Origin: Martinezella rhizogenes
GTDB lineage: Bacteria; Pseudomonadota; Alphaproteobacteria; Rhizobiales; Rhizobiaceae
DNA length: 64,000 nt
Reading direction: 5' to 3'
Assembly (NCBI GenBank): GCA_013322215.1
Contig: JAAMEZ010000041.1
Location: 124,001-188,000 of the forward strand
Positions 25,969 to 35,660 of this stretch are shown one piece after another. Each line of letters starts with the position of its first letter. Positions within the stretch are counted from its first letter, which is position 1. The translations under genes were made by a program, and so were the position numbers. A model generated the notes under the pieces. That model was not told the origin of the DNA. It saw only the letters and a list, made by a program, of their open reading frames with translations, and made no database searches.

Positions 25969-26294
25969 TACGCCATTCCTCTCCCTCGCGCGGGAACCTT
26001 GATTGGATTTGGGCTAACGCTTGCGCCGCCCCAAATCAGACCATCAACGCTCCTTCCCGCCGTCTGCAAAAAAAGAAGAACGACGCTGGCCGCGTTATAG
26101 TCTCGTTCCACCACAAGCCGCGCTCCGAACCACAAGGGCACGAGAACGACTTCGTACAGCGGGTTCTGAACGATGACGATGACAAAGCCGGCAAACATCA
26201 CGAGTAGCCCCGCCAACGTCAGCGGCACGCCAAGAAACAATGCGGGCCGTGTCGCCGCCAAGTAAAGGGTTGCTTCTTCCAGACGATCATTCAT
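25968..26294 (-). CDS. virB3: VirB3, inner-membrane pilus assembly protein
   Basis: Protein of 108 residues starting MNDRLEEATLYLAATRPALF, with two neighbouring membrane helices (about 15-45). It works with VirB4 and VirB8 in T-pilus formation. The start overlaps the end of virB2 by one base. The 59 open codons upstream belong to the virB2 region and were excluded. Confidence 0.94.
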   Translation of the reverse strand: MNDRLEEATLYLAATRPALFLGVPLTLAGLLVMFAGFVIVIVQNPLYEVVLVPLWFGARLVVERDYNAASVVLLFLQTAGRSVDGLIWGGASVSPNPIKVPARGRGMA

Positions 26295-26659
26295 TAGCCA
26301 CCTCCAGTCAGCGTTTTGCCCAGGAAGCTGGCTCCAAACATGATGACAATGCCGCCGACGACGCCGGCAACGAGACCGAGTGAAGCGCGACCGAACATCC
26401 AGGAGATTCCGATGGCCACGATGCCAAGAACAGCGAGTGACTGGCCGAACGGACCAAGGATAAACGTGCATATGTTGTTAACCATTGTGGCTGGGTCAGT
26501 GCCGCCACCTGCAGATTGGGCCGCGGCCGGCCCAGAGGAGAAAATGCTCCACCCCATTGCACCGACCACGCTCGGCGCATAGCCGGATACCATGCGCATC
26601 ACCGCGTTCGAGAGCGAGAGGCGATTCAGATGTACACGGTATCTTTCAAAGCATCGCAT
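26294..26659 (-). CDS. virB2: VirB2, T-pilin precursor
   Basis: Protein of 121 residues. The long signal sequence is cut after PAAA, leaving a 74-residue pilin beginning QSAGGGTDPATMVNN and ending KTLTGGG, which in this family is joined head to tail into a ring. Two hydrophobic segments flank a short loop (SWMFGRA). It is the main subunit of the T-pilus and is required for transfer. Confidence 0.96.
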   Translation of the reverse strand: MRCFERYRVHLNRLSLSNAVMRMVSGYAPSVVGAMGWSIFSSGPAAAQSAGGGTDPATMVNNICTFILGPFGQSLAVLGIVAIGISWMFGRASLGLVAGVVGGIVIMFGASFLGKTLTGGG

Positions 26660-27396
26660 TATTGCGGACCTCCTTGATTTAAGTCGAACAAGAGTTGATC
26701 GTCGTCTTCGGATTTGCGGTTGTCCTCGTCTGGCGGCGGAGGCGGACCGGATGATCCGCCAGATCCGCCCTCCGGGGAACGACGCTTATATGCCCCCCAA
26801 ACATCCCATGTTTCCTCGGATCCCGGCTTCTCACGATCATCTTTTGGACGCGCGGTTAACGGGGGGACGAGCTGTTGAGCGGCCGTTTCAACTTTTCGCA
26901 CGTAGCCGTTCGCGAAGCCGTGCGTAAAATCACCGGTGTTATAGGCGGAGATTGCCCGACGAAGCGACAATTGCTCGTCGTCAGCCGTGTTGCCGCCAGC
27001 GTAGCGGCTCCCAAGCAAGTTTGCGGCGACAGATAATGACGTGCAAGGTTGAAGGGCTCCGTCAGGTGTCAGACCGAGCACGGAAAAATTCCGGGAATTG
27101 ATCTGCATGAGCCCAACATCCAGCGAATGCCGTGCTTCGAGACGGTCCATCACGACTTGCGTTGCTTGAGCCTGGTTCTGCCAGTGAAGCGTTTCGCCGG
27201 TGGTATTGTCATGCACAGCAAGCGGATCAAAGCGACTTTCGACCTGAGCGATCGCTGCAAGCGTAGATGGAGCAACGGATGGAGCGCATTCGCGTGCAAA
27301 ATTATTGAACTCAGCAAATGAAAGTGGGGCAGCACCGCTCGACGGGCACGTGGAGGCCAGTAAGATAATCGACAGCGGCCCTGTTGCCTTCAACAT
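26659..27396 (-). CDS. virB1: VirB1, lytic transglycosylase
   Basis: Protein of 245 residues starting MLKATGPLSIILLASTCPSS (signal peptide); an ATG 20 codons upstream was rejected on family length. The SLT lysozyme-like domain spans about 30-165 with the catalytic Glu in AIAQVESRFDP and the DVGLMQINSRNF motif. It locally opens the cell wall for channel assembly. The C-terminal part, which in the family is released as VirB1*, is Gly/Pro-rich (SGPPPPPDEDN) and acidic. First gene of virB. Confidence 0.95.
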   Translation of the reverse strand: MLKATGPLSIILLASTCPSSGAAPLSFAEFNNFARECAPSVAPSTLAAIAQVESRFDPLAVHDNTTGETLHWQNQAQATQVVMDRLEARHSLDVGLMQINSRNFSVLGLTPDGALQPCTSLSVAANLLGSRYAGGNTADDEQLSLRRAISAYNTGDFTHGFANGYVRKVETAAQQLVPPLTARPKDDREKPGSEETWDVWGAYKRRSPEGGSGGSSGPPPPPDEDNRKSEDDDQLLFDLNQGGPQ

Positions 27397-27940
27397 TCCC
27401 CATCTCCCCAAGCTCATAACCAACACAGCCACTTCGGTCGGAAGAAATGCTGTCATCTGATGTTCACGATTATCGGGAGGGTCGGTTACTCTAGGATTTT
27501 TGTTTTCTTCTTTTCGATTTCATTTGAAGCGAAAACGGCTTTCCATGCACTTAAGGGTGCGGCGACGAAAGATGGCTCTCTAAGACAACGGCGAGGATCT
27601 AGAATGCCGTCGAAGTGAAATTCCAGGGCGGAATGAACGGGGGATGGTTTCAATAAACTGTGGCACTTCGCAGGCTCCGATCAGGGTGTCGATCGCGCCA
27701 TTTGCGTGGCGAGGGTATCCGCCTATGCCGACTATCCTATGTCCGAGCTCAGCGAACATATGTCTTGTTCTTCGAAGACGGTATCGAAGACCTCCAGCAG
27801 ATAATCGCCAACCTTCGGGTCTCAGAAGACGCACCGCCACAACCGACTGCCCAAAGCGATTGCGAGAAACCATAGCTATAGGCGCGCCGAACAGACGTGC
27901 TGATTACCCTGGTCGAGTCTCCTGAAAAACATCCTCAACT
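27397..27940. other. virB promoter region and spacer to virA
   Basis: 544 bases. The virB promoter faces left with its vir-box candidate at 27517-27528. The frames at 27580-27925 on either strand match no family I recognise. In octopine plasmids virJ lies between virA and virB; no virJ sequence is recognisable here. Confidence 0.5.
27517..27528 (-). promoter_or_regulatory. vir box of virB
   Basis: On the minus strand the site is TTCAAATGAAAT, 11 of 12 to TNCAATTGAAAY, 120 bases before the virB1 start, a usual distance for VirG control of virB. Confidence 0.65.
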
Positions 27941-30442
27941 CTAGGCTTTGATCTTGGTACGAATCGCGTAGGCCATCGTCCTGGAGGATATAGGTTTGGG
28001 CAGAAAAAGCGCGGACGTCATGTCATCGCTGGAAAGTGACATTTTAAGATCACTTCCTCCAATGATGATGGACGCCGTCTTGAAGGCTGCGTGCAAAGCA
28101 GTAGCACTCTGATTCTCGGGAAGAGACGATTGGTCAACTAGAACCAGATCGGCTTGCTTGCCTTTTGATATCCAATTGCAAAGGTCTGCACATGTCTTAA
28201 AGCCCACCGGCTCATAGCCCAGAGCGGCGATCTTGTCTTCGTACACCTCCCGCAAGACAGGATCTGGCTCAATCAATGCCACAATTTCTCCGTTGCCTCG
28301 CGGTGTTTTACAGGGCCCAAAAAACGCGTCCGGGCTGACGGGCTTCTTCGAGGAAGGAGGTAGATAAATGTCGAAGCGCGTCCCTCGCCCTACGGCTGAA
28401 GTAACGTCAATATATCCTGCAAGCGCGCTGACATGACCGTGCACGGCAGCAAGACCTAGACCCGTGCCGCCGCTGCAAGAGCGTGTTGTAAAGAAAGGCT
28501 CAAAAATGTGGGGGAGCACAGTTTCGGCAATGCCTTCACCGTCGTCGCTGACAGAAAGAAGAACATAGTCGCCAGCTGGCATAACACCATGCGCCAGTAC
28601 TTTCTGTCGAGATACAAAAATTCGGCTAACGATGATGTCGATTTGACCATCGGCGGTAAACGCCTGGGAAGCGTTCTTGCAAAGATTCATCAGCATCTGC
28701 TGAACCTCTAGCGGGCTTCCTTCGACTACGCTCTTCTTGTCGTCAAACTTGAACTTCAGCTCGATGTTGCGCTGCAATGCAACACGCAATAAGGGAGCAA
28801 TTTCCATTACGAGTTCGGAGACACTGAACGGCTTTGTCACGCGTTCTAGTTTTCGACTTAGAGTCAAGATCTGATCGATAATGAGCCTGGCTCTGTCACC
28901 CGACGAAATAATTTGGTCAATGTGTCTTCGGGTGACAGATGACCGACGCAGCATGTTTTGCGCCATTTCAGCGTACCCGAGGATTGCTCCCAAAATGTTG
29001 TTGAACTCATGCGCTATTCCACCAGCAAGTGTACCAACTGCCTGAAGACGTTCCGCATGCTCTAATCGCCTCTCCAGAATATCGCATTCGGTCTGCTTAC
29101 GCCGAACATCGATATAGTGGCAGAGGCAGGCGGTGGCGAGTTCAAGAAGCTGAACTTCGCCTGGACAAGATTTCAGACGATAGCCCTGGTAACCGAGGGA
29201 ACAAATCGCTATCAGTTGATCCGTAGATTTGTGTGCCAGCAGCATAGAAACGCCCGGAGTCTCCGGAGGAAGGCAGCTGACCTTTCGCGTCGACATGATG
29301 CGGAATACTGACGCACGCTCATCCGCTCTGGCAAGAGAAACCATCTCGCGTAGCGCGAGGTCCTCCCAGACGGGCTCAGGCAGCTTCGCAGCGAAACTTT
29401 CGACAGCCCACCTGTCACCATGGTCCACCAATGCTAGTGCACACGATTCCGCATTAAAGAAGCGTTGAATAATTCCAAGCGCAGCTTGCGCGGACGAATT
29501 GAGGGACGACGCTGTGGCCCCTCGCCCCTCGAAACAAACCCCAATCTCTTTGATTACCTCTTCGTAATCCAAACGCCGCGTTAACCAAGCCGTTTTCCGA
29601 CGCAGCCTATAGACCAGTGAGATGATGTAGATGCAAAGGCCCACCGAAACGGAACCCAAGAAGATCCGTGCCCGCTGCTCCCTCACGCTTTGCAAGCTAT
29701 AGGCCTCCAAACACTTGCGCTCCAATCTTTCGGCAATTTCAGCGGTGTCGGAGGTCTGAATCATGTTTACGGCATCGTTCACACGGGGCAAAAGCGACAA
29801 GATGACGCGACCCTCGCGTGCAAGTATACGGATAGGAACTTCAGCCCCACCGCTAGCTTTTTGGAGCATGTCGAGTTCGTGACTGATCTCCAACGAGAGT
29901 GTTGGGCTTGGCTGACGCACAAACTGCAGCATCAGGCTGCCCAATTCGTTCGAATTTTCGACCGTCTGATCCGTCGACGACATTTTGGGAAGAATACTAA
30001 GCGCGCGAGTGAAGCTGGCAAGCGAATCTTGCAGGAGCACGTTTTGCGCTCCGAAGGCTGCAACGGCCGCGTCGGTCGTATCCACGGACACCTTTAGCTT
30101 GTCGAGCAGTTGAGAGAAATCATTGCCGATCACAAGATGAGATTGTTTAAATAGTCGCTTCAAATTTTCCAGGTTCTTCCGCAAAGCTCCCAACCTGGAG
30201 ATAATGGGCCGGTAGTTCGCCACCACACCCGCTTCCGCGCGGAGTACATCCCGCTGCAGCGAAGCACTGTCGATGTTAATAGCTCGCAATTGGGTCAGGA
30301 TCGCCCGATTGGTTTCATTGTCCTGCCAAGACGTAATCGCCATCAAGGCAAAAATCATTGCAGCAACTACCAAGGCCAGGATAGACCAAGGCTTGGCGCC
30401 TGTCTTGAAATCTTGCCGAGACGGTGAATACCTTCCATTCAT
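27941..30442 (-). CDS. virA: VirA, membrane sensor kinase for plant phenolics and sugars
   Basis: Protein of 833 residues from MNGRYSPSRQDFKTGAKPWS; an ATG two codons upstream is also possible. Membrane helix 1 (about 19-39), a periplasmic domain that receives the ChvE-sugar signal, helix 2 (about 260-278), then the linker that senses phenolics. The kinase core has His478 in GGIAHEFNNILGA, an N box (LMNLCKNASQAF), and the G boxes DDGEGI and GGTGLGLAAVHGH. A C-terminal receiver-like domain has its Asp (VLVDQSS) at about 770. It phosphorylates VirG. Lengths match nopaline-type VirA. Confidence 0.97.
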   Translation of the reverse strand: MNGRYSPSRQDFKTGAKPWSILALVVAAMIFALMAITSWQDNETNRAILTQLRAINIDSASLQRDVLRAEAGVVANYRPIISRLGALRKNLENLKRLFKQSHLVIGNDFSQLLDKLKVSVDTTDAAVAAFGAQNVLLQDSLASFTRALSILPKMSSTDQTVENSNELGSLMLQFVRQPSPTLSLEISHELDMLQKASGGAEVPIRILAREGRVILSLLPRVNDAVNMIQTSDTAEIAERLERKCLEAYSLQSVREQRARIFLGSVSVGLCIYIISLVYRLRRKTAWLTRRLDYEEVIKEIGVCFEGRGATASSLNSSAQAALGIIQRFFNAESCALALVDHGDRWAVESFAAKLPEPVWEDLALREMVSLARADERASVFRIMSTRKVSCLPPETPGVSMLLAHKSTDQLIAICSLGYQGYRLKSCPGEVQLLELATACLCHYIDVRRKQTECDILERRLEHAERLQAVGTLAGGIAHEFNNILGAILGYAEMAQNMLRRSSVTRRHIDQIISSGDRARLIIDQILTLSRKLERVTKPFSVSELVMEIAPLLRVALQRNIELKFKFDDKKSVVEGSPLEVQQMLMNLCKNASQAFTADGQIDIIVSRIFVSRQKVLAHGVMPAGDYVLLSVSDDGEGIAETVLPHIFEPFFTTRSCSGGTGLGLAAVHGHVSALAGYIDVTSAVGRGTRFDIYLPPSSKKPVSPDAFFGPCKTPRGNGEIVALIEPDPVLREVYEDKIAALGYEPVGFKTCADLCNWISKGKQADLVLVDQSSLPENQSATALHAAFKTASIIIGGSDLKMSLSSDDMTSALFLPKPISSRTMAYAIRTKIKA

Positions 30443-30547
30443 CCGCACTTACGTCCTCGTACCAGCGCTCAGTCCCACCCCGGTGGCCCTTAGGCCGCAC
30501 AGTAGGGTTTGTAAATGGGTTTGAAGCAACAAACGTCGACTCAGTGT

Positions 30548-30561
30548 GTTTCAAATGAAAC
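30548..30561 (-). promoter_or_regulatory. vir box of virA
   Basis: GTTTCAAATGAAAC is a perfect 14-base palindrome and matches the VirG consensus at 11 of 12 positions in either direction. It lies 106 bases before virA, consistent with known autoinduction of virA. Confidence 0.65.
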
Positions 30562-31277
30562 ACAGCCTCGGCATTCCAATGGATGTTTCCGGTTGCCGAG
30601 GTGTTCTTTGACTCCGCGCGGTGGCTGGTAGGATCGATATGGTCGGGATGTCGCCGTTTGCACCGAGAAAAATGAAATCATCGACATTAACAATATGGCT
30701 GATCATGCGTCGACAGGGCAAGTTGCTATGCTATGCGCAGCGAGAACTGCCGTGGCGGCTGCCGCGGACACTAGCGGATATTAGGTCTGTGTTCGTACCA
30801 CCTTAGAGGCTGTCGGCTTCGAAACGAAGCCAGGACGTCAGCGCATATGAGACCCAACCGGCTTTTTCGTGTGCATATCCGTTAAATATTCTTCAGCGGC
30901 ATTTTTCGTTTCAGTGACCAAGCAAAGCTGCAACACGAACTGTCAGGTGCTGACGGAGCATACCGCGCGGCCGATGTGGCTTCCCTACTCAAATCGCCTA
31001 TCCGCTTTTCGACGTTGCGTTAACGGGGTCCGCTGCATTCACCATAAGCAGGTGTCGGGGCCAAACTCCTCAATTGTTCAGGAGGACAACGGGATGGAAA
31101 CTCTCATGGCCGAATGAGCCGGCAACGTCAAAAATGTACGATTACAAATGTAGCGCGATATTAGTTCAGCAGATTGCGTAAAGCTGGTAAAAATCATGCA
31201 GTAAAACATCATAATCCGAATTGAAAAATCTGGTTTGGAACAGATGGGATATCCCATTAAATTTATATGAGGCGCAC
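30562..31277. other. Intergenic region between virA and tzs
   Basis: About 700 bases without a recognised gene. Frames here (for example 30869-31117) lack family signatures. The right end holds the tzs promoter with vir-box candidates at 31142-31153 and 31216-31227. Confidence 0.45.
31142..31153 (+). promoter_or_regulatory. vir-box candidates of tzs
   Basis: TTACAAATGTAG at 31142-31153 has the dyad form of a vir box, and CCGAATTGAAAA at 31216-31227 is a second AATTGAAA-containing site. Tzs expression is known to be induced through VirA/VirG. Confidence 0.45.
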
Positions 31278-32009
31278 ATGTTACTCCATCTCATCTACGG
31301 ACCGACTTGCAGCGGCAAAACGGACATGGCGATCCAAATCGCACAAGAAACCGGGTGGCCGGTGGTTGCCCTTGATCGTGTGCAATGCTGTCCTCAAATC
31401 GCGACAGGTAGCGGAAGACCTTTGGAATCGGAATTGCAATCAACGCGGAGAATATATTTGGATTCCCGCCCCCTCACCGAGGGCATCCTTGACGCTGAGA
31501 GTGCCCATCGTCGACTCATATTCGAAGTGGATTGGCGGAAGTCCGAAGAGGGTCTTATTCTCGAGGGCGGGTCGATTTCGCTTCTCAATTGCATGGCTAA
31601 AAGTCCGTTTTGGAGATCGGGTTTTCAATGGCATGTCAAGCGGCTACGTCTTGGGGATTCGGACGCCTTTCTCACCCGAGCCAAGCAACGCGTTGCGGAA
31701 ATGTTTGCCATCCGGGAAGATCGCCCCTCGTTGTTGGAGGAGTTGGCGGAACTCTGGAACTACCCTGCCGCTCGACCGATTTTGGAAGATATCGACGGAT
31801 ATCGCTGCGCAATTCGTTTTGCGCGCAAACACGATCTCGCAATCAGCCAGTTGCCAAATATTGATGCAGGGCGGCACGTAGAGCTCATAGAGGCCATAGC
31901 TAATGAATATCTTGAACATGCGCTCTCGCAGGAGCGCGATTTTCCTCAGTGGCCAGAAGATGGCGCAGGACAGCCTGTTTGCCCGGTCACGCTGACGCGA
32001 ATTCGGTGA
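31278..32009 (+). CDS. tzs: Tzs, adenylate dimethylallyltransferase (trans-zeatin secretion)
   Basis: Protein of 243 residues starting MLLHLIYGPTCSGKTDMAIQ. It transfers a dimethylallyl or hydroxylated prenyl group to AMP, giving cytokinin secreted by the bacterium. The P-loop GPTCSGKT, the catalytic Asp in ALDRVQCC and the rest match nopaline-type Tzs. The frame is open 19 codons upstream, but the family starts at this ATG. The gene is characteristic of nopaline-type vir regions and is separate from the T-DNA ipt gene. Confidence 0.96.
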   Translation: MLLHLIYGPTCSGKTDMAIQIAQETGWPVVALDRVQCCPQIATGSGRPLESELQSTRRIYLDSRPLTEGILDAESAHRRLIFEVDWRKSEEGLILEGGSISLLNCMAKSPFWRSGFQWHVKRLRLGDSDAFLTRAKQRVAEMFAIREDRPSLLEELAELWNYPAARPILEDIDGYRCAIRFARKHDLAISQLPNIDAGRHVELIEAIANEYLEHALSQERDFPQWPEDGAGQPVCPVTLTRIR

Positions 32010-33153
32010 TTCGCCGCTTCATCATTTGACCTGCGCGTTGGATGGCCATCGGCGGCGCAGCATCGGTCGGCGTCACCTCCAAGCGCGACATGCGGCGCGC
32101 CAAAGCTATTCGCACATCTTATTTGAATAAGTGATTTCTTTCGAAGCACCTCGGCCGGCGCTCGGTCCTCGAGGGATTTGGCCGCTTCCGAGTTCCAGCA
32201 GTTGCAGATTTCGATTAGCCGGCGTCGGTCAGGCTTCAAAGTCGACTTCCATCAAAGTCATTTTGGTTACACGTCGACATTGCATCTCAGCAAGACGAGT
32301 GGCTGTGCCGACTGATATCGACCGATTGCCATTACGTACAGCAGGCTTATTCGGTTACATTTGAAACCAATCTTTGGTCTCCTGTAATCATTATACTGCT
32401 GATGGACTGCACATATCGTCGGTAAGCTTACATAAGGAGTACGATGACATGGGGCACCAAAAGAAATCAGATAAGCGCCTGGGCTACTCGCATCTGCGAT
32501 TGGCAACTATCGACGGCGTATCCCTGCCTGATCTACAACTATCGCCCGACCGGCAGCAGCGCCCGACTTCGACGAAGAGGTCCTTTTTCGAGCAACTGCT
32601 CTTGGATTTTGCGTTCGGTTGCGAACTATTTTATCCGATCCAGCTATACGAGCATCTTGCAACGCGCGAGGGGGAAGACCAAGAGCGCTGACTCGCAAGT
32701 GAGAATAACGATTCGATAGATTTGGGAGAAATCCAACCAGCCGCCGCGCTCCTGGTTTGAAACCCAAGTCCATTGGATTTCCAAGTGCCATGATGAAAAT
32801 TGTCGCCACGCTGGACGAAAACCAACGTGGTATCTCACTCGTCAACACCTGCAAATTCCAACTATAGGTCGGCGAGTGGACGGAGGATATCATGGACAAC
32901 ATCGATGTGACGCAAGCAAAGAACGGCTCGGGCACCTAGGCTTCAACAGGTGCGAACCTGCGCGGCAGGAACATCAAAAGATGGTAAGAAAGTCAATCGG
33001 GAACCTGACCGGTATACGGTGCGCCCAAGGCGCAGGCCAGATCTTGCTGCCGGTATCATATATGCTGACAACGCGCGCTCGCCTCCCAAAATCAACGCAA
33101 TTTGACCGCAGGGTTCGCCCATCAAATTTGCTCCACAAAGGATTTCATTCTCC
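32010..33153. other. Intergenic region between tzs and the UbiC-like gene
   Basis: About 1.1 kb with one possible small gene at 32449-32691. The other frames overlap on both strands and match no family. Near 33090-33105 CGCAATTTGACC is a weak AATT-type site that could serve the gene at 33154. Confidence 0.4.
32449..32691 (+). CDS. Small hypothetical protein
   Basis: Frame of 80 codons starting MGHQKKSDKRLGYSHLRLAT. AAGGAG stands at 32434-32439, about nine bases before the ATG; a second ATG at 32444 in another frame is nearer to it. The protein is basic at the start, has a hydrophobic centre (FFEQLLLDFAFGCELFYPIQ) and an acidic end. I do not recognise it. The ribosome site is the main support. 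Confidence 0.3.
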   Translation: MGHQKKSDKRLGYSHLRLATIDGVSLPDLQLSPDRQQRPTSTKRSFFEQLLLDFAFGCELFYPIQLYEHLATREGEDQER

Positions 33154-33864
33154 GTGTCATTATGCCCTTCGAAATGCTTTCGAATCGCCGCACTTGCAGC
33201 GGCCTCCATCGTGCTGGGCACCCAGATCGCAATTGCGCAAGAACCGTCTATAGGGTCTCAGTGGTTGAACACGCCGGCATCTCAAGTGGAAGCGCTTGCG
33301 GTTCTCCAGACCTTGAATGCCAATCTCCTGAGTAACGCCAGTGCTACGTTGACCCTTGACCGCTGGTGCGCCGGGCACAAGCTCGCACCGGAAGGTTCCA
33401 AGATCCTAGCTCAGCGTGTGCGCGGGCAAGCCAAGCCGGCCGATGATCATATCCGTGAACTACTGACCGTCGGACCCGACGAGCCGATCGCTTATCGCCG
33501 CGTTCGCCTAGTCTGCGGCGACCGCGTCTTGTCCGAGGCCGACAATTGGTATGTGCCGGCAAGATTAACGGCCGAGATGAATCAGGCATTGAATACCAGC
33601 GATATCGCGTTTGGCAGAGCCGTTCTGGCTCTCAATTTCACACGCACCAATCTATCTGCCAAGTTACTCTGGTCTCCTCTATCAGAAGGCTGGGACATGG
33701 ACGGCTTGATTGCGTCTGGAAGGGGATCTCCTACCCTGCCGCCATTCCTGCTCGAACATCGTGCTGTGCTGAAACTTCCTGACGGCACGCCGTTTAGTAC
33801 CTTGGTAGAAAGTTACACAAGCAAAGTATTAGACTTTCCGGTTCCACGCTCGCTTGCTCAGTAG
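33154..33864 (+). CDS. Exported chorismate lyase (UbiC)-like protein
   Basis: Protein of 236 residues from a GTG. An N-terminal signal peptide (about residues 1-29, ending TQIAIAQ) is clear. The rest resembles the UbiC / DUF98 chorismate pyruvate-lyase fold: a strand pair around YRRVRLVCGDRVLSEADNWY, a helix with NTSDIAFGRAV, and a terminal part LVESYTSKVLDF whose Glu aligns with the catalytic Glu of UbiC. UbiC makes 4-hydroxybenzoate and pyruvate from chorismate. A periplasmic location is odd for that reaction, so the substrate may differ. It lies between tzs and virK, with a weak AATT site upstream. The family call is made by eye. Confidence 0.6.
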   Translation: MSLCPSKCFRIAALAAASIVLGTQIAIAQEPSIGSQWLNTPASQVEALAVLQTLNANLLSNASATLTLDRWCAGHKLAPEGSKILAQRVRGQAKPADDHIRELLTVGPDEPIAYRRVRLVCGDRVLSEADNWYVPARLTAEMNQALNTSDIAFGRAVLALNFTRTNLSAKLLWSPLSEGWDMDGLIASGRGSPTLPPFLLEHRAVLKLPDGTPFSTLVESYTSKVLDFPVPRSLAQ

Positions 33865-35026
33865 TGTTTTGCGACGGCTACCGGATTCACTGCTCGAAAG
33901 AGAACGGATCGATACGAGTCATCCAGATCGCTTTTCAAGCTCAGGAGCTCGCTATAAAGGCGTGCTGCACAGGATCGGTTCGTCGTAACCGTGTTGAACA
34001 GCTGGCTGAAAACATCTTTGAGCGGGGCTGGCCATTCTGCCGCGCTCGCCCCTCGCATCATTCATGAACGGGCTGTCTTGGACGGCTGGCACTCATGTTC
34101 CCACGATACGTCAATAGGTCCCCAGTCGGATTGCAGAAACTGTTCGCGCCGCTATCGGCCAGCGGCTCCATCTCCTTACAAGAAACGCGAACGCAATTAG
34201 CAACGAAGAGGAACCCTATTTTTACAATGGCAGGTTGGTGCATCTGATATTGTTTGATCTAAAGCTAGATGAGGTCGGTTGTGCGTCGCGGACCGGTGCC
34301 TTCGCTGAAAGCAGCAAGGTGTGGAACTGGTGCTGCGTGATCTTAGAGCAATAGCGTTACCCGGCATGCAGCGGACGACGCGCTGCGCCTTAACTGCTTG
34401 TTTTTCTTCCCGTCCTAGAAATGCGGAGGCAACACGGATAGTTGTGGTTATCGGGAAAAACGATCAGGTTCAAAAACCTTTATGGAATGGGCGATTAATC
34501 GGGCCGAGGAGATTGTGTCGGCCAGGGACTGGATTTGCTGCGCTCGACATCCGAAGGTCATCGATGGAGCACCGATTATTGTACCATGCGCCTGACTATT
34601 GCGATTATTGAAGCGCTGATCGAAGCTCGCAATTTTGAGCAGGCGCCGTTCGAAAACGTTCAAAAGAACTGATGGCCAGCCGCCAAGCGCAGCTTGTGCT
34701 CTATTTAGCCAAACTAATTGAGGGTCGGGGGATCTATTGAATATTAGCCCTGTCACCAAAGGTTAAGTTGGTGACAGGGCGTATCGCTGACACGGGGTGG
34801 CGATAGTGTCAACGACCAGGGCAAAATGCCAATACCCCAAAAGAAGTCCGATGAACATCCGCTCTGATCGCAAGATTCATGCGAAATATGCGACCTGCTA
34901 TCCAAGAAACCTTGGCGTCCGGATCATGAGTACAACCTTGGCGACATTTTTTGCGCATTTAAACCGGACGTTCGGTGCTCAAGCGCTTAGCTTCCTCGGT
35001 CCGAAGCGCATTGGGCCGGTCAGTAC
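33865..35026. other. Gene-free region
   Basis: About 1.16 kb without a supported gene on either strand; all frames are short and overlapping. It contains the perfect hairpin at 34747-34780. It ends at the IS66 remnant, and likely represents decayed DNA. Confidence 0.5.
34747..34780. repeat. 13-bp perfect inverted repeat
   Basis: Arms GCCCTGTCACCAA (34747-34759) and TTGGTGACAGGGC (34768-34780) around an 8-base loop. No gene ends immediately on either side and there is no T run, so it could be a stray terminator, an IS end pair or a protein site. Confidence 0.75.
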
Positions 35027-35206
35027 TCACTTGCCTATCCATTTCCAAAGGAGGTTGGCATTGACCCCATGTTCGAGCGCAAGTCTCGATACCGATGCCC
35101 CCGGCTCAAGGCAGGCTGCGACAAGCCGCTCCTTCGATACCGGATCAAAACGACGTCGCCCGTTCCGGCCTATAAGCCTCACACGCAGTTTCTGATCATC
35201 TTCCAT
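35027..35206 (-). pseudogene. IS66-family TnpA, fragment
   Basis: From the ATG at 35206 the frame reads MEDDQKLRVRLIGRNGRRRF, continues through DPVSKERLVAACLEPGAS, and ends ALEHGVNANLLWKWIGK before a stop. This is the N-terminal helix-turn-helix part of an IS66 TnpA, cut after about 59 codons. No tnpB/tnpC is left. It lies beside the IS end at 35268-35290. Confidence 0.8.
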
Positions 35207-35214
35207 GATTTGGC

Positions 35215-35236
35215 GTCCACCTCATTTTAGGTGGAC
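35215..35236. repeat. 8-bp inverted repeat before IS66 tnpA
   Basis: Arms GTCCACCT (35215-35222) and AGGTGGAC (35229-35236), loop of 6, just upstream of the tnpA ATG. It corresponds in position and arm sequence (GTCCAC) to the hairpin at 6437-6464. Confidence 0.7.
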
Positions 35237-35267
35237 ACCAAATGCCTCAGCTCATTCAACGGAAAAA

Positions 35268-35290
35268 GGTGCGGGGTATTGCGCGCTTAC
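35268..35290. repeat. IS66-type terminal sequence
   Basis: Starts GGTGCGGGGTATT and ends GCGCTTAC; counterpart of 6490-6512. Confidence 0.65.
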
Positions 35291-35660
35291 CCTAAACCGC
35301 ACCCGCACTTGGCGACTTGCGAGCTGAAAAATTCGTGAGATTATCTGCCGTTTCCAATGGATTGCCGAATGGCAAGTGCGTCGCGAATTCGGCGAGCAAT
35401 TCAGGCGGAAAATGAGTTTTTCGTTCGGCATTGCATCCAACGCCGAGAGAGCCTTGTGGGATGCCAGTCTGCTGCTTTTCTCCCTTCGTAGATCAGCCTC
35501 CAATATGGCTCCGGCTCTACCACTTGGGCCTGGTCGGCCGAACCGCTTTCACGATACATTTGAGATTGCACCCTCGTCGAGGCAGGGATTCGTTGAAGGA
35601 TGCGGAAAGAAACCTCATGAATTGAGCTTTCATTGCTATCACCCGCAATTATGCCGCTAA

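Noticed and set aside
27580..27925. virJ remnant between virA and virB
   Set aside because: Octopine plasmids carry virJ here, but none of the frames shows VirJ/AcvB motifs.
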